Positions 1 through 7,311 of a stretch of DNA of 36,043 nucleotides are shown here, piece after piece. Both the position numbers and the translations under genes were made by a program. Below the pieces are notes generated by a model, which saw only the letters and a program-made list of their open reading frames with translations, did no database searches and was not told the DNA's origin. Origin of the DNA: Tychonema sp. LEGE 07203. Its GTDB lineage: Bacteria; Cyanobacteriota; Cyanobacteriia; Cyanobacteriales; Microcoleaceae. The stretch's first letter is position 1. Every line of letters starts with the position of its first letter. The stretch covers positions 1-36,043 of the forward strand of contig NZ_JADEXD010000053.1 of the NCBI RefSeq assembly GCF_015207285.1, in the 5' to 3' direction.

Positions 1-532
1 AAGTAATATATATTGGCAATGGTACTTCATCAGTATTCATAATTACTTCCCAATTCTCACCCTGATTTTCTGATTCAGCTAGTAACAATACGGAGGGGAG
101 CGAATTTTTATATTCCCCATGCAGGTGGAATGAGCTTGAGTCTAAGTGAACCGTATCTAAACACACATGAAATTTTTCGGCAGCCTCTAAGGCAATTATT
201 GTAAAAATTTGACTCAATCCACTTAAATACAGCTTGTCTAATACTCTGCCTAAACGGTCGTCATTTAAGTGCTCTGGTTTAATTCCTTTACCGATTAAAT
301 GTTCGGTTGCTTTACCTTCAAAAAACTTTGAGAATAAATATAATGGTGCTGATACTAACCCTAGTCCATTCAGGAGCATTGCTTTGACAGCATGACCGGG
401 ACTTACTATTTCTCCCGGTTGGCAACCGACGATTTCATTAATTTTTTCTACGATTCCTATTTGATCGATGATGCCGGCTACTAAACCCAAGTGGTCTAGG
501 TTTTGGACTGTCACTTCAGGAGCTTTTTTCAT
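1..532 (-). CDS. IS1634-family (DUF4277) transposase, N-terminal part; gene continues beyond the left edge
   Basis: An uninterrupted reading frame runs from an ATG at 532 down to base 1 with no stop, so about 177 N-terminal residues are visible. The protein begins MKKAPEVTVQNLDHLGLVAG, the typical opening of the DUF4277 domain at the N-terminus of IS1634-type (IS4 superfamily) DDE transposases. Around residues 125-140 the segment DTVHLDSSSFHLHGEY fits the region carrying the first catalytic aspartate. The frame looks intact as far as it can be seen, so the element may be active. I could not find the terminal inverted repeat or target duplication to the right of the start codon. Function as a cut-and-paste transposase is known for the family; the assignment rests on recognised sequence, not on a search. 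Confidence 0.85.
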   Translation of the reverse strand, partial: MKKAPEVTVQNLDHLGLVAGIIDQIGIVEKINEIVGCQPGEIVSPGHAVKAMLLNGLGLVSAPLYLFSKFFEGKATEHLIGKGIKPEHLNDDRLGRVLDKLYLSGLSQIFTIIALEAAEKFHVCLDTVHLDSSSFHLHGEYKNSLPSVLLLAESENQGENWEVIMNTDEVPLPIYIT

Positions 533-899
533 GAATTTTTATGGCACTGGTTAATTGAAACAACGCTAGAACCCTGACTTTTTACTCTAACTATTTTACT
601 CTTTCTCTCAAAACTGCACGGAAGTTACTCCCGCTGATTGCTACTGTCCGATTCGACGCGTGAGGGTCAGCTTGTGTCTCAAACAGCACTTGCTTAAGTA
701 TTTGTACTCAGAATGACCTAGCAAACGCCACCAATCGCTGCCACAGAACCCACCTCCATCCCCATGTGACAGTTAGGGTGCGGAATGTGGGCTAAAAGCA
801 TCGGGCATAGGGTTCCGTGGGCATAGGGCATAAGGCATACCTCATCTTTCTGATAAGTGCTATAGATGAGATAATGAATAGCATTTCTGAGGCAAGGGA
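533..899. other. Gene-free stretch between the transposase and the TerD gene
   Basis: No convincing gene is seen. It should hold the outer end of the IS1634-type element, but I could not define an inverted repeat. Between about 795 and 840 there are three degenerate copies of a GGCATAGGG-like motif, a short tandem repeat of a kind common in filamentous cyanobacteria. The sequence AAGGGA just before the ATG at 900 could serve as a weak ribosome binding site. Confidence 0.5.
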
Positions 900-1946
900 A
901 TGAGCATCGAATTAACCAAAGGTGAAAGGTTCAATCTTTCTAAAGAAACTTCTGATTTCAGTAAAATTGCGATCGCCCTGGGATGGCAAGTCAGCCAGAC
1001 AGCACAAAACTGCGACATTGACGCATCTGTGTTTATGTTAGGCGCTGACGGTCGCATTCCCGATGAAAAATATTTTATATTTTACAACAATCTGACATCG
1101 CCGGACGGTGCGGTGCGACATTCGGGTGACAGCAGGAATGGACAAGTTGAGGGAGATGATGAGACGGTTTATCTGGATTTGAGTAAAATCAATTCGGCGA
1201 TTCAGGAAATTGTATTTGTTGTGACTCTTCACGAGGGACAGGAAAAAAATCAAAGTTTTAGTCAAGTTACAAATGCTTTTATCCGGCTTTACAATTCCGA
1301 AACTGGAAATGAATTGGTTCGGTACAATTTAAATCAGATATTTTCTCAAGAAACGGCTTTGGAATTTGGACGTTTGTACAGAAAGAATGGCGAATGGAGG
1401 TTTCAGGCGGTAGGACAGGGATATAATGCTGGGTTGCAAAGTTTTGTGGACAAGTATTATGTTGAGAATGCGGTTGATAAAAGCTCGAATGCTGGTGAAA
1501 AGGTTGACGATGCTGAGGTTTTGAGGCGATTTAGCGATCGGGTAGACAAGCAATTGCAGGAAAAAGCAGCGAGAGAGTCTGTTGCTAATCCTGTAAATGC
1601 GGATAACTTGGAAGCTGATAAGGATGTTGATGATTCTGTTAAGGATGTTGATGATTCTGTTTCAAAAAATCAGGAATTTGCTATCACTGCTGAGGAATTT
1701 TTACGGCGGTATAACCAGGGAGAACGGGATTTTACAGGGATCAACTTAGCAGGAGTCGATTTGAGCGGCAAAACTCTGGAATATCCCATTAGTTTCAGTC
1801 AAGCAAACCTGAGCAATGCCAACCTGAGTAATGCCAAGCTAGTGAAGGCAAACTTGATTGGAGCTAACCTGCAAGGGGCAAACTTGAAATCCACAAACCT
1901 GCAACAAGCCGATTTAATTCAAGCTAATTTTAGTGGTGCAAACTGA
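900..1946 (+). CDS. TerD domain protein with C-terminal pentapeptide repeats, ended early by TGA
   Basis: 348 residues. Residues 1 to about 190 form a TerD (tellurite/stress) domain: the acidic DIDAS motif near residue 40 and a second acidic cluster GDSRNGQVEGDDE near residues 76-88 correspond to the calcium-binding sites of this family. A charged linker follows, with a duplicated KDVDDSV heptapeptide near 240-255. From about residue 270, pentapeptide repeats of the A(N/D)LXX type begin and would build a right-handed beta-helix. The frame stops at TGA 1944-1946 inside the repeat, then continues open in the same frame to 2495 with the five-residue phase kept. The full protein was therefore probably about 531 residues. 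TerD proteins bind calcium and are linked to stress and phage resistance; the exact role here is unknown. The ATG at 900 is preceded by AAGGGA. Confidence 0.8.
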   Translation: MSIELTKGERFNLSKETSDFSKIAIALGWQVSQTAQNCDIDASVFMLGADGRIPDEKYFIFYNNLTSPDGAVRHSGDSRNGQVEGDDETVYLDLSKINSAIQEIVFVVTLHEGQEKNQSFSQVTNAFIRLYNSETGNELVRYNLNQIFSQETALEFGRLYRKNGEWRFQAVGQGYNAGLQSFVDKYYVENAVDKSSNAGEKVDDAEVLRRFSDRVDKQLQEKAARESVANPVNADNLEADKDVDDSVKDVDDSVSKNQEFAITAEEFLRRYNQGERDFTGINLAGVDLSGKTLEYPISFSQANLSNANLSNAKLVKANLIGANLQGANLKSTNLQQADLIQANFSGAN

Positions 1947-2495
1947 ACTAAGGCAAATTTGAATTATGCAAGACTAATTCAAGCAAATTTAAGTCAAGCA
2001 AAATTGAGCGAGACACAATTGCATAGTGCGAACTTGACTACAGCCAATTTAAGCAGTGCCAACCTAACTCAGGCAAATTTAAATAACGCTAATTTGATAG
2101 GAGCAGATTTAAGTCAAGCCAAAGTAACTAAAGTTAGCCTATCTTATGCTGATCTAAGGGGGGTCAAGCTGAATGGGGTAAGTTTAGTTGCAGTAAACCT
2201 TGATGGAGCAAACCTGAAAAACGTAAATTTGAAAGCGGTAAGCTTGATCGGATCTAGTCTTGCTCAAGCTAATCTGAGCGGTCAAAACTTGGCAGGCTTA
2301 AACCTGTCTGGAGTTAGCTTTCAAAATGCTAACTTGAGTGGAGTAAACTTAACTTCAGCAAACCTGTGCGGAGCAAATTTGAGTTATGCAAACCTAGAGA
2401 AAGCTAACCTGAAAGATGCCAACTGGGTTGGAGCAAATATGACAAGTGCTAAACTCGCAGGTGCAATTATGCCAGACGGGACAATTCACGAATAA
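1947..2495 (+). pseudogene. In-frame continuation of the TerD-pentapeptide gene after a TGA
   Basis: This open stretch is in the same frame as the gene before it and encodes almost pure pentapeptide repeats, such as LSQAN, LTTAN and LSSAN, ending in MPDGTIHE, a common terminus for cyanobacterial pentapeptide proteins. The TGA at 1944-1946 replaces the central leucine of one repeat unit; a single change from TTA would give TGA. No good start codon exists here; the only early candidate is a TTG at 1959 without a ribosome binding site. I read this as the separated C-terminal half of one gene, made by a nonsense mutation, by readthrough of a real TGA, or by a sequencing error. All repeat units keep their spacing, so the change may be recent. 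Confidence 0.75.
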
Positions 2496-2554
2496 ATGAA
2501 AGTGCGATTTTTGTACTAAGGACTTCAGTCCTTATATTTCTGGATTTAAGCGCT

Positions 2555-2757
2555 GTGACTCGGAGAAACCGGGTTTTTTATCGATCGCGCAAAGAAACCA
2601 AATATTGTCGCAAAAAACCCGGTTTCTGGCCCGGCGCGTACTGGAATTAAGGGCTGTGACTCCGAGAAACCGGGTTTTTGCCCGCATCGGCGCGCCCAAA
2701 CGCAATATCTCGAAAAAACCCGGTTTCTGGCCTGGTGCGTACTAAATTTAAAGGCTG
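2555..2757. repeat. Two tandem copies of a ~101-bp palindromic element carrying AGAAACCGGGTTT
   Basis: Unit 1 starts at GTGACT 2555 and unit 2 at GTGACT 2656; the truncated start of a third (GCTGTGAG) is at about 2754. Each unit has AGAAACCGGGTTTTT on its left and AAAAACCCGGTTTCT on its right, so each RNA or single strand could fold into a hairpin. The units end in GG(C/T)GCGTACT. The same core motif recurs at 8951-9015, 10262-10328, 16108-16172, 31626-31640 and 35833-36043. Just before, at 2517-2533, there is another small palindrome (AAGGACTTCAGTCCTT), which could act as a terminator for the preceding gene. There is no gene between 2496 and 2805. Confidence 0.8.
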
Positions 2758-2805
2758 TGAGTTTGAGTATAATTAGGGTTAAATGTCCAATATTATAGAT
2801 TTGAG

Positions 2806-3327
2806 ATGAGTGAATCTGACACGGAAATTATAGAATCTATCCTCAGATGGATGACCGAGTTTGTCGAGTTGCCGCATCCAGTTTTCAACGATTTACCGAT
2901 TTGTCCCTTCGCTAAAAAAGTACGCTTGGCCAATCAAATTTTATTCAAAATTGAGCGTTTTTCAGCGCTAACTCAGTTTGAGGCAGATTCTACTATCATG
3001 AAATCAATTCATGAATTTGCTAATTCCGAATTTGAAATAATGGTAGTAATTAATCCCGATAAAACTGCGATTAGTGCGCCACAAACTCAAGAGTTGATGG
3101 ACAAATTAAACACTCAGATTTCTGAGTTGGGATTGCTAGCTTTTCACACTCATCCCGAAGAAAATTTTAATATTGACGGGCTTCATACTAGGAGGATGCC
3201 GTATCCGGGCTTCACCGTTCAAGTAAATTCTAAGCTGAAGCCGGCTTCTGATGCTTTAGAGAAAACTGAATATTACAAAAATTGGACGGCGCAACAATTA
3301 AAAGATTTCGGGATTCCGAGAAATTGA
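2806..3327 (+). CDS. Conserved hypothetical protein with an N-terminal LPICPFAKK segment
   Basis: 173 residues, soluble, no signal peptide or membrane segment. I do not recognise a named family with certainty. The start resembles proteins in which a single conserved cysteine lies in a CPFAK-type motif (here LPICPFAKKVR, residues 26-36), as in DUF1415-type proteins, but the rest does not let me confirm this. A histidine-rich HTHPEENFN lies near residues 118-126, followed by MPYPGFTVQV. The cysteine and histidines could form a redox or metal site; that is inference. The ATG at 2806 follows the tandem palindromic repeat by about 50 bases. Codon use looks normal, with no sign of decay. Confidence 0.6.
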   Translation: MSESDTEIIESILRWMTEFVELPHPVFNDLPICPFAKKVRLANQILFKIERFSALTQFEADSTIMKSIHEFANSEFEIMVVINPDKTAISAPQTQELMDKLNTQISELGLLAFHTHPEENFNIDGLHTRRMPYPGFTVQVNSKLKPASDALEKTEYYKNWTAQQLKDFGIPRN

Positions 3328-3470
3328 CGATCGCCCGCTAGCCCCTTTTTCCCTCACTTCCTAACGCGCCCTACGCCTCTTCGCGGTTTACTCTTCCTCT
3401 TCCCCAGTTCCCCGCGTCTCTCCTAGCCATTACAATAAGTTCAGGAAAAAATCTTTACACATAAGAACTC

Positions 3471-3815
3471 ATGCAGCTCAAGTCCACAACCCGCCATATT
3501 CGCATATACACCGCCATTCTCGAAGACAACGAACTCGTACCCAGCAACGACCTTTTGACACTGGACATTGACCCGGACAACGAACTCAACTGGAATGACG
3601 AGTCAGTCAAACAGGTATATGCCAAATTCGACCAACTCGTAGACTCCTACGAGGGCGAAGACTTGACAGAGTACAACCTCCGCCGGATTGGTTCGGAATT
3701 GGAGCATTTGGTGCGATCGTTCTTGCAAAAAGGCCAAATCAGCTACAACCTCAACACCCGCGCTGTCAATTACAGCATGGGACTTCCCCGAGTTGATGCC
3801 AAAATTCACCTCTAA
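3471..3815 (+). CDS. ndhM: NAD(P)H-quinone oxidoreductase subunit M (NdhM)
   Basis: 114 residues, the normal length. NdhM is a small hydrophilic subunit of the cyanobacterial and chloroplast NDH-1 complex; it sits on the cytoplasmic side of the thylakoid membrane near the ferredoxin-binding hydrophilic arm and supports cyclic electron flow, respiration and CO2 uptake. The sequence begins MQLKSTTRHIRIYTA and has the conserved LTLDIDPDNELNW, DLTEYNLRRIGSELEH and ISYNLNTRAVNYSMGLP blocks. It stands alone with 140-bp non-coding flanks, as is usual for ndhM in cyanobacteria. An ATTACAAT box about 40 bases upstream of the ATG could be a -10 element. Confidence 0.97.
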   Translation: MQLKSTTRHIRIYTAILEDNELVPSNDLLTLDIDPDNELNWNDESVKQVYAKFDQLVDSYEGEDLTEYNLRRIGSELEHLVRSFLQKGQISYNLNTRAVNYSMGLPRVDAKIHL

Positions 3816-4002
3816 AGGGAAAGTCGGAGAGGGGGAAAGGGTGCGATAGGGATTGGGAGAGAGGGAAGAGTGGGAAAGAGTCTGAGGGGAAAAATCATCC
3901 CTATTTCCTCTTCTTTCTACCCTCCAACCTCAACATTGAACCGTTAAATTCTTGACAATTCCATTCCCCCACTGCTGCGATTACGCCGAATTTCCCCGGT
4001 CC

Positions 4003-4329
4003 TTATTCTTCAGTTCCCTTGGTTTCTGCGTCTTTCCCACTGTCATTCGGATCGATCGCACAATTGGGATCGCGATCCAAAAACTGCTTTACCGCAACTT
4101 GGCGGTTAGTCATAAAATGACCCCAAGCGCCAGGAAACACCTGATCTAAGGTTTCCACCAGCGCCCAAACTTCGAGATTCATCACTTTGTAATAGTAACC
4201 GTGAGAACGCTGAATCCTAATCAGCATTTCGTCTACCTCAAAAGGAGGTAGCAGCTTCGGATCGGGCAAATTATCGCCAGAGGCGCTGGACTCATGTAGG
4301 GGCATGGTTAAAAACTCAACAGCTTGCAC
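4003..4329 (-). CDS. Small conserved hypothetical protein
   Basis: Up to 108 residues from a GTG at 4329, or 100 residues from an ATG at 4305 (MPLHESSASG...). The GTG start lacks a clear ribosome binding site, so the ATG start is as likely. The protein is soluble and acidic at its C-terminus. The middle part, with PPFEVDEMLIRIQRSHGYYY, VWALVETLDQVFPGAWGHFM and NRQVAVKQFLDRD, has the look of a conserved protein rather than a chance frame, and I believe similar proteins occur across cyanobacteria, but I cannot name a function. It converges with ndhM with about 190 bp between the two stops. Confidence 0.65.
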   Translation of the reverse strand: MQAVEFLTMPLHESSASGDNLPDPKLLPPFEVDEMLIRIQRSHGYYYKVMNLEVWALVETLDQVFPGAWGHFMTNRQVAVKQFLDRDPNCAIDPNDSGKDAETKGTEE

Positions 4330-4652
4330 GGCCGTCGCATCCTGAAAGCCGATCGCCAGATTTATTAGGGGTCAACAAAATGGTAGACTGTTTTTGTCAT
4401 TACAAGACATTAAAATCTACCGCTAGACTGGGGGAAAGTCAAGCCTAAAACATTGTCATAAAATGTCGCCGCGCACCAAAAAGTGCCGGGTGGCGAGCGG
4501 GGAAGCCAGAAAAATCAATATATTAAGACTGCTGAGTCTTAATAATCCCCGCCTGCACAAAAAGCGGGGGTGTCATATAATCGCCACATATTAACCCGTC
4601 GAGGTTCAAGCGCTAAAATAGTCACGCTCGCCCAAAGGCGTCAGGAACCCTT
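4330..4652. other. Gene-free leader region with two adjacent hairpins
   Basis: Between two divergent genes. A perfect 10-bp stem with a GCTG tetraloop lies at 4521-4544 (arms TATTAAGACT and AGTCTTAATA). Only two bases further, at 4547-4569, CCCCGC pairs with GCGGGG around an 11-base A-rich loop. No T-run follows, so a simple rho-independent terminator is not supported. A GC-rich segment, about 4470-4510, precedes them. The hairpins could belong to the leader of the phosphatase gene at 4653 or to a small RNA. No known riboswitch core was recognised. Confidence 0.45.
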
Positions 4653-6965
4653 ATGCAAAACTCTGTGCCAAAACACTACTTGTGGGCTGTAGGTGAAGGG
4701 ATCAAAGCGTGCAAACCAGGCGATCTGATCGCGGGTCGCTATTTGGTCAAGCGCGATCGGCTTCTTGTCGATACTCAACCCGAACACTTGCCGGAACTGC
4801 CCGAAGAGATTCCAAGTGCGATCGTTCCTTACTTGAGACTGTTTGCCTATCAGTTGCACGTACCTCAAGTATACGGACTCGTATCGTCCCAGACGAGCAA
4901 ACTCTCTGGAGATATCTGGCTGCTGGAAAACGCGCCTATTGCCAAGCTAACGGAATCTTTAAGGCCGGAATTGGCGGAGTCCTGGAAAGGAGCCTCCGCA
5001 ATGCGACAGCTAAATTGGCTGTGGCAAATTGCCCAGTTGTGGCAGCCTTGTATCGCTCAGGGCGTGGCTTCGACACTGCTGACTCCAGAACTGCTGCGGG
5101 TGTCCGGGCAATTAGTGCAGTTTCTGGAATTGCAGCCGGATCGCAAACCGCCTAGTTTGTCGCAGTTGGGCAAATTGTGGCAGCAGTGGATCGACGACGC
5201 TCACCCGACGTGCGCCAATTTTTTGAGGCAGCTTTGCCAGCAAATGGTCGCCGGTCAAGTGCGCCACGGCGAACAACTGATGGGCCAGTTGGATAAAGCT
5301 CTGGCAAAATGCGGCCGCTCTTACGATCGTCACATTGAGATTGCTACCGGCACCGATGTCGGTAGAGCGCGGGATCACAACGAAGATGCTTGCTATCCCC
5401 CCAGCGATACTGTGTTCGCGGGCTCCCCGGGATCGTCGGCTTGCGCGATCGTCTGCGACGGCATCGGCGGACAAGACGGCGGCGAAGTCGCTTCGGAATT
5501 GGCAATTGCCGTGCTTCAAGAAAAGTTGCAGCTTCTTCCCCTGCATCAAGCTAATTGGGACCCGCTGAGTCTGACTTCCAAGCTCGAACGGGCCGCCTGT
5601 GCTGCTAACGACAAGATAGCCAGCCGCAACGACAGCGAACACCGCCAAGGTCGCCAGCGGATGGGAACGACCTTAGTTATGGGTTTAGCTCACATTCACG
5701 AACTCTACGTCGCCCACGTCGGAGACAGCAGGGCTTACTTGATTACCCGCACCGGTTGCTATCAAGTTACTCTCGATGACGATGTAGCTTGTCGCGAGGT
5801 GCGTTTGGGTTACTCGCTGTACCGGGATGCTTTGGAACAAGTCGCCGCCGGCGCTCTGATTCAAGCTTTGGGCATTACTTCCTCGAACACCCTGCACCCA
5901 ACGGTGCAGCGCTTTCCGGTGGATGAGGATTGCGTTTTGCTGCTGTGTTCCGACGGTTTGAGCGATAAAGACCGGGTTGAGGAATGTTGGGAAGCGGAAA
6001 TTTTGCCGATTCTCGACGGTAGCATTGATGTGGCGAAGGCGCGCGATCGACTCATCGAGATTGCTAATACTAGAAACGGTCACGATAATGTCACTGTGGC
6101 TTTGATTCACTGTCAAGCACATTTAAAAGAAAATGGCAATACTTTGACAGAATTGTCGGTCGCACCATTAGATGTGCCGATCGAACCAATTGCCGACAGC
6201 GAAGATATGCCAACCGATTTGACCGGCAGTACAGCCCTTTTTGAGGGTAATTCTCAACTAAAAACGCAGTTGGTACACCCGCCGGACAAAGGCAAAAGTC
6301 TATTTTCGCTGCTGGTGAAAATAGTTTTTTTGTTAGGTTTAGGAGGTGTATTTGCTTATTTTTTCATTCCTCCGGTGGGTCGGGCGATCGATACTGCCGG
6401 GGAATCGATTTTCGGTAGACGCGGTTTGATTAATGCTCGAAGCGAGCCGGAGAAAACAGTTGAATCTACACCTTCTCCGGTTAATTATTTAGAAAAAGGC
6501 TCGTTTATAGAAATCAAAAGTTCTGCGGCTGGGGAATTGGGAAATCAGGGGGAGCGGTTGGATTTGCGAACCGCAATCGGTGAGTTGACCGTCAAAGGAA
6601 CAGTCCCTGCAGGCAGCGTCTTGCAGGTGACAAACAAACAGCTTACGCCTCAAGGCAATTGGCTGGAACTGAAAGTTTGTTCGGTTCCGGAAATAGCGTC
6701 CAACCCTCCCAAACCCCAGTCAAATAAAGATTTTTCTGCTGTTTCGCAACCCGATATCCGCCCATCTCCCGCTGCGGCAAGTCCCTCGCCTTCCCCCAAA
6801 ATCCAGCCAACAGTTGCAGTAGAAATGGCCAAGCTGCAAGCGGGAGAAATCGGATGGATTCAAGAACAAGATGCCGTTTCTAAAGTAGCAACAAACCCGA
6901 CTCCCAATCCCGCTCAACAGGGGAAATGCGCTGTTGGTTATGACTCAAATCCCAATCCTAATTAA
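4653..6965 (+). CDS. PP2C-family serine/threonine phosphatase with membrane anchor and SH3-like tail
   Basis: 770 residues. Residues 1-220 are a poorly defined region that reads like a degenerate kinase-type or regulatory domain (GDLIAGRYLV near the start). Residues about 227-490 are a complete PP2C (PPM) metal-dependent phosphatase domain: RDHNED near 240, DGIGG near 269, GTT near 332, GDSR near 357, SDGL near 433 and GHDN near 476 are the expected metal-binding and catalytic motifs, so activity is likely. A single transmembrane helix follows at about 550-573 (VKIVFLLGLGGVFAYFF). The C-terminal part, about 580-770, has an SH3-like stretch followed by proline- and serine-rich sequence and would lie outside the cytoplasm, perhaps sensing the cell wall. 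Such proteins oppose Ser/Thr kinases; the partner kinase is not in this window. The N-terminal domain assignment is a guess. Confidence 0.88.
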   Translation: MQNSVPKHYLWAVGEGIKACKPGDLIAGRYLVKRDRLLVDTQPEHLPELPEEIPSAIVPYLRLFAYQLHVPQVYGLVSSQTSKLSGDIWLLENAPIAKLTESLRPELAESWKGASAMRQLNWLWQIAQLWQPCIAQGVASTLLTPELLRVSGQLVQFLELQPDRKPPSLSQLGKLWQQWIDDAHPTCANFLRQLCQQMVAGQVRHGEQLMGQLDKALAKCGRSYDRHIEIATGTDVGRARDHNEDACYPPSDTVFAGSPGSSACAIVCDGIGGQDGGEVASELAIAVLQEKLQLLPLHQANWDPLSLTSKLERAACAANDKIASRNDSEHRQGRQRMGTTLVMGLAHIHELYVAHVGDSRAYLITRTGCYQVTLDDDVACREVRLGYSLYRDALEQVAAGALIQALGITSSNTLHPTVQRFPVDEDCVLLLCSDGLSDKDRVEECWEAEILPILDGSIDVAKARDRLIEIANTRNGHDNVTVALIHCQAHLKENGNTLTELSVAPLDVPIEPIADSEDMPTDLTGSTALFEGNSQLKTQLVHPPDKGKSLFSLLVKIVFLLGLGGVFAYFFIPPVGRAIDTAGESIFGRRGLINARSEPEKTVESTPSPVNYLEKGSFIEIKSSAAGELGNQGERLDLRTAIGELTVKGTVPAGSVLQVTNKQLTPQGNWLELKVCSVPEIASNPPKPQSNKDFSAVSQPDIRPSPAAASPSPSPKIQPTVAVEMAKLQAGEIGWIQEQDAVSKVATNPTPNPAQQGKCAVGYDSNPNPN

Positions 6966-7024
6966 TTATTGTCAGTCATCGGTCGTTAGTATTTTATTAT
7001 ACCAAGTTCGGTTAGTTATATCAA

Positions 7025-7132
7025 TTCCGGTTGCACCGTCAGGTGATTGTTGAGAGTTGACTGGCGGGTCGAAAAACTGAATGGTTGAGTGTTAACTGTT
7101 GACTCGATTTTATGATTCCGATGCAGCCGGAA
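7025..7132. repeat. Dispersed repeat copy 1, with inverted ends TTCCGGTTGCACCG and heptamer core
   Basis: The left end TTCCGGTTGCACCG (7025-7038) is an imperfect inverted copy of the right end CGATGCAGCCGGAA (7119-7132); 12 of 14 positions pair. Between them are degenerate TGTTGAC heptamers. Related copies lie at about 23241-23380 and 26702-26842. The copies share the left CACCGTCAGGTGAT segment (copies 1 and 2) and the right TTGACTCGA..TTATGATTCCGATG segment. The rest of the 6966-7311 gap holds no convincing gene; a 60-codon frame at 7099-7281 overlaps the repeat and looks like chance. Confidence 0.7.
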
Positions 7133-7311
7133 AAGATATTACTGGCGATCGAGAGTGTGTGTACGCAGGACTTGGATTCCTAAAGATCGAACTTTTGAAC
7201 CCACATTTGACACCCCAACTTTCGCGGGTTCTCAAGGCAGCAGGAGGAAAACAGCAGGTTTGTGGGAAAACATCCCCATAAATAAACTCAACCGAAGGAT
7301 TCGATCGCGCC

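Noticed and set aside
1959-2495. Independent gene starting at TTG 1959
   Set aside because: Same frame and repeat phase as the gene before the TGA, and no start signals; better read as its broken half.
3952-4149. 65-codon plus-strand frame opposite the small hypothetical gene
   Set aside because: It is antisense to a better frame and has the composition of a chance frame.
4440-4510. Possible cobalamin-type riboswitch because of GGGAAGCC near 4499
   Set aside because: Only one short motif fits; the other conserved boxes are not present.
7099-7281. 60-codon plus-strand frame behind the PP2C gene
   Set aside because: Begins inside dispersed repeat copy 1 and has no protein-like pattern.
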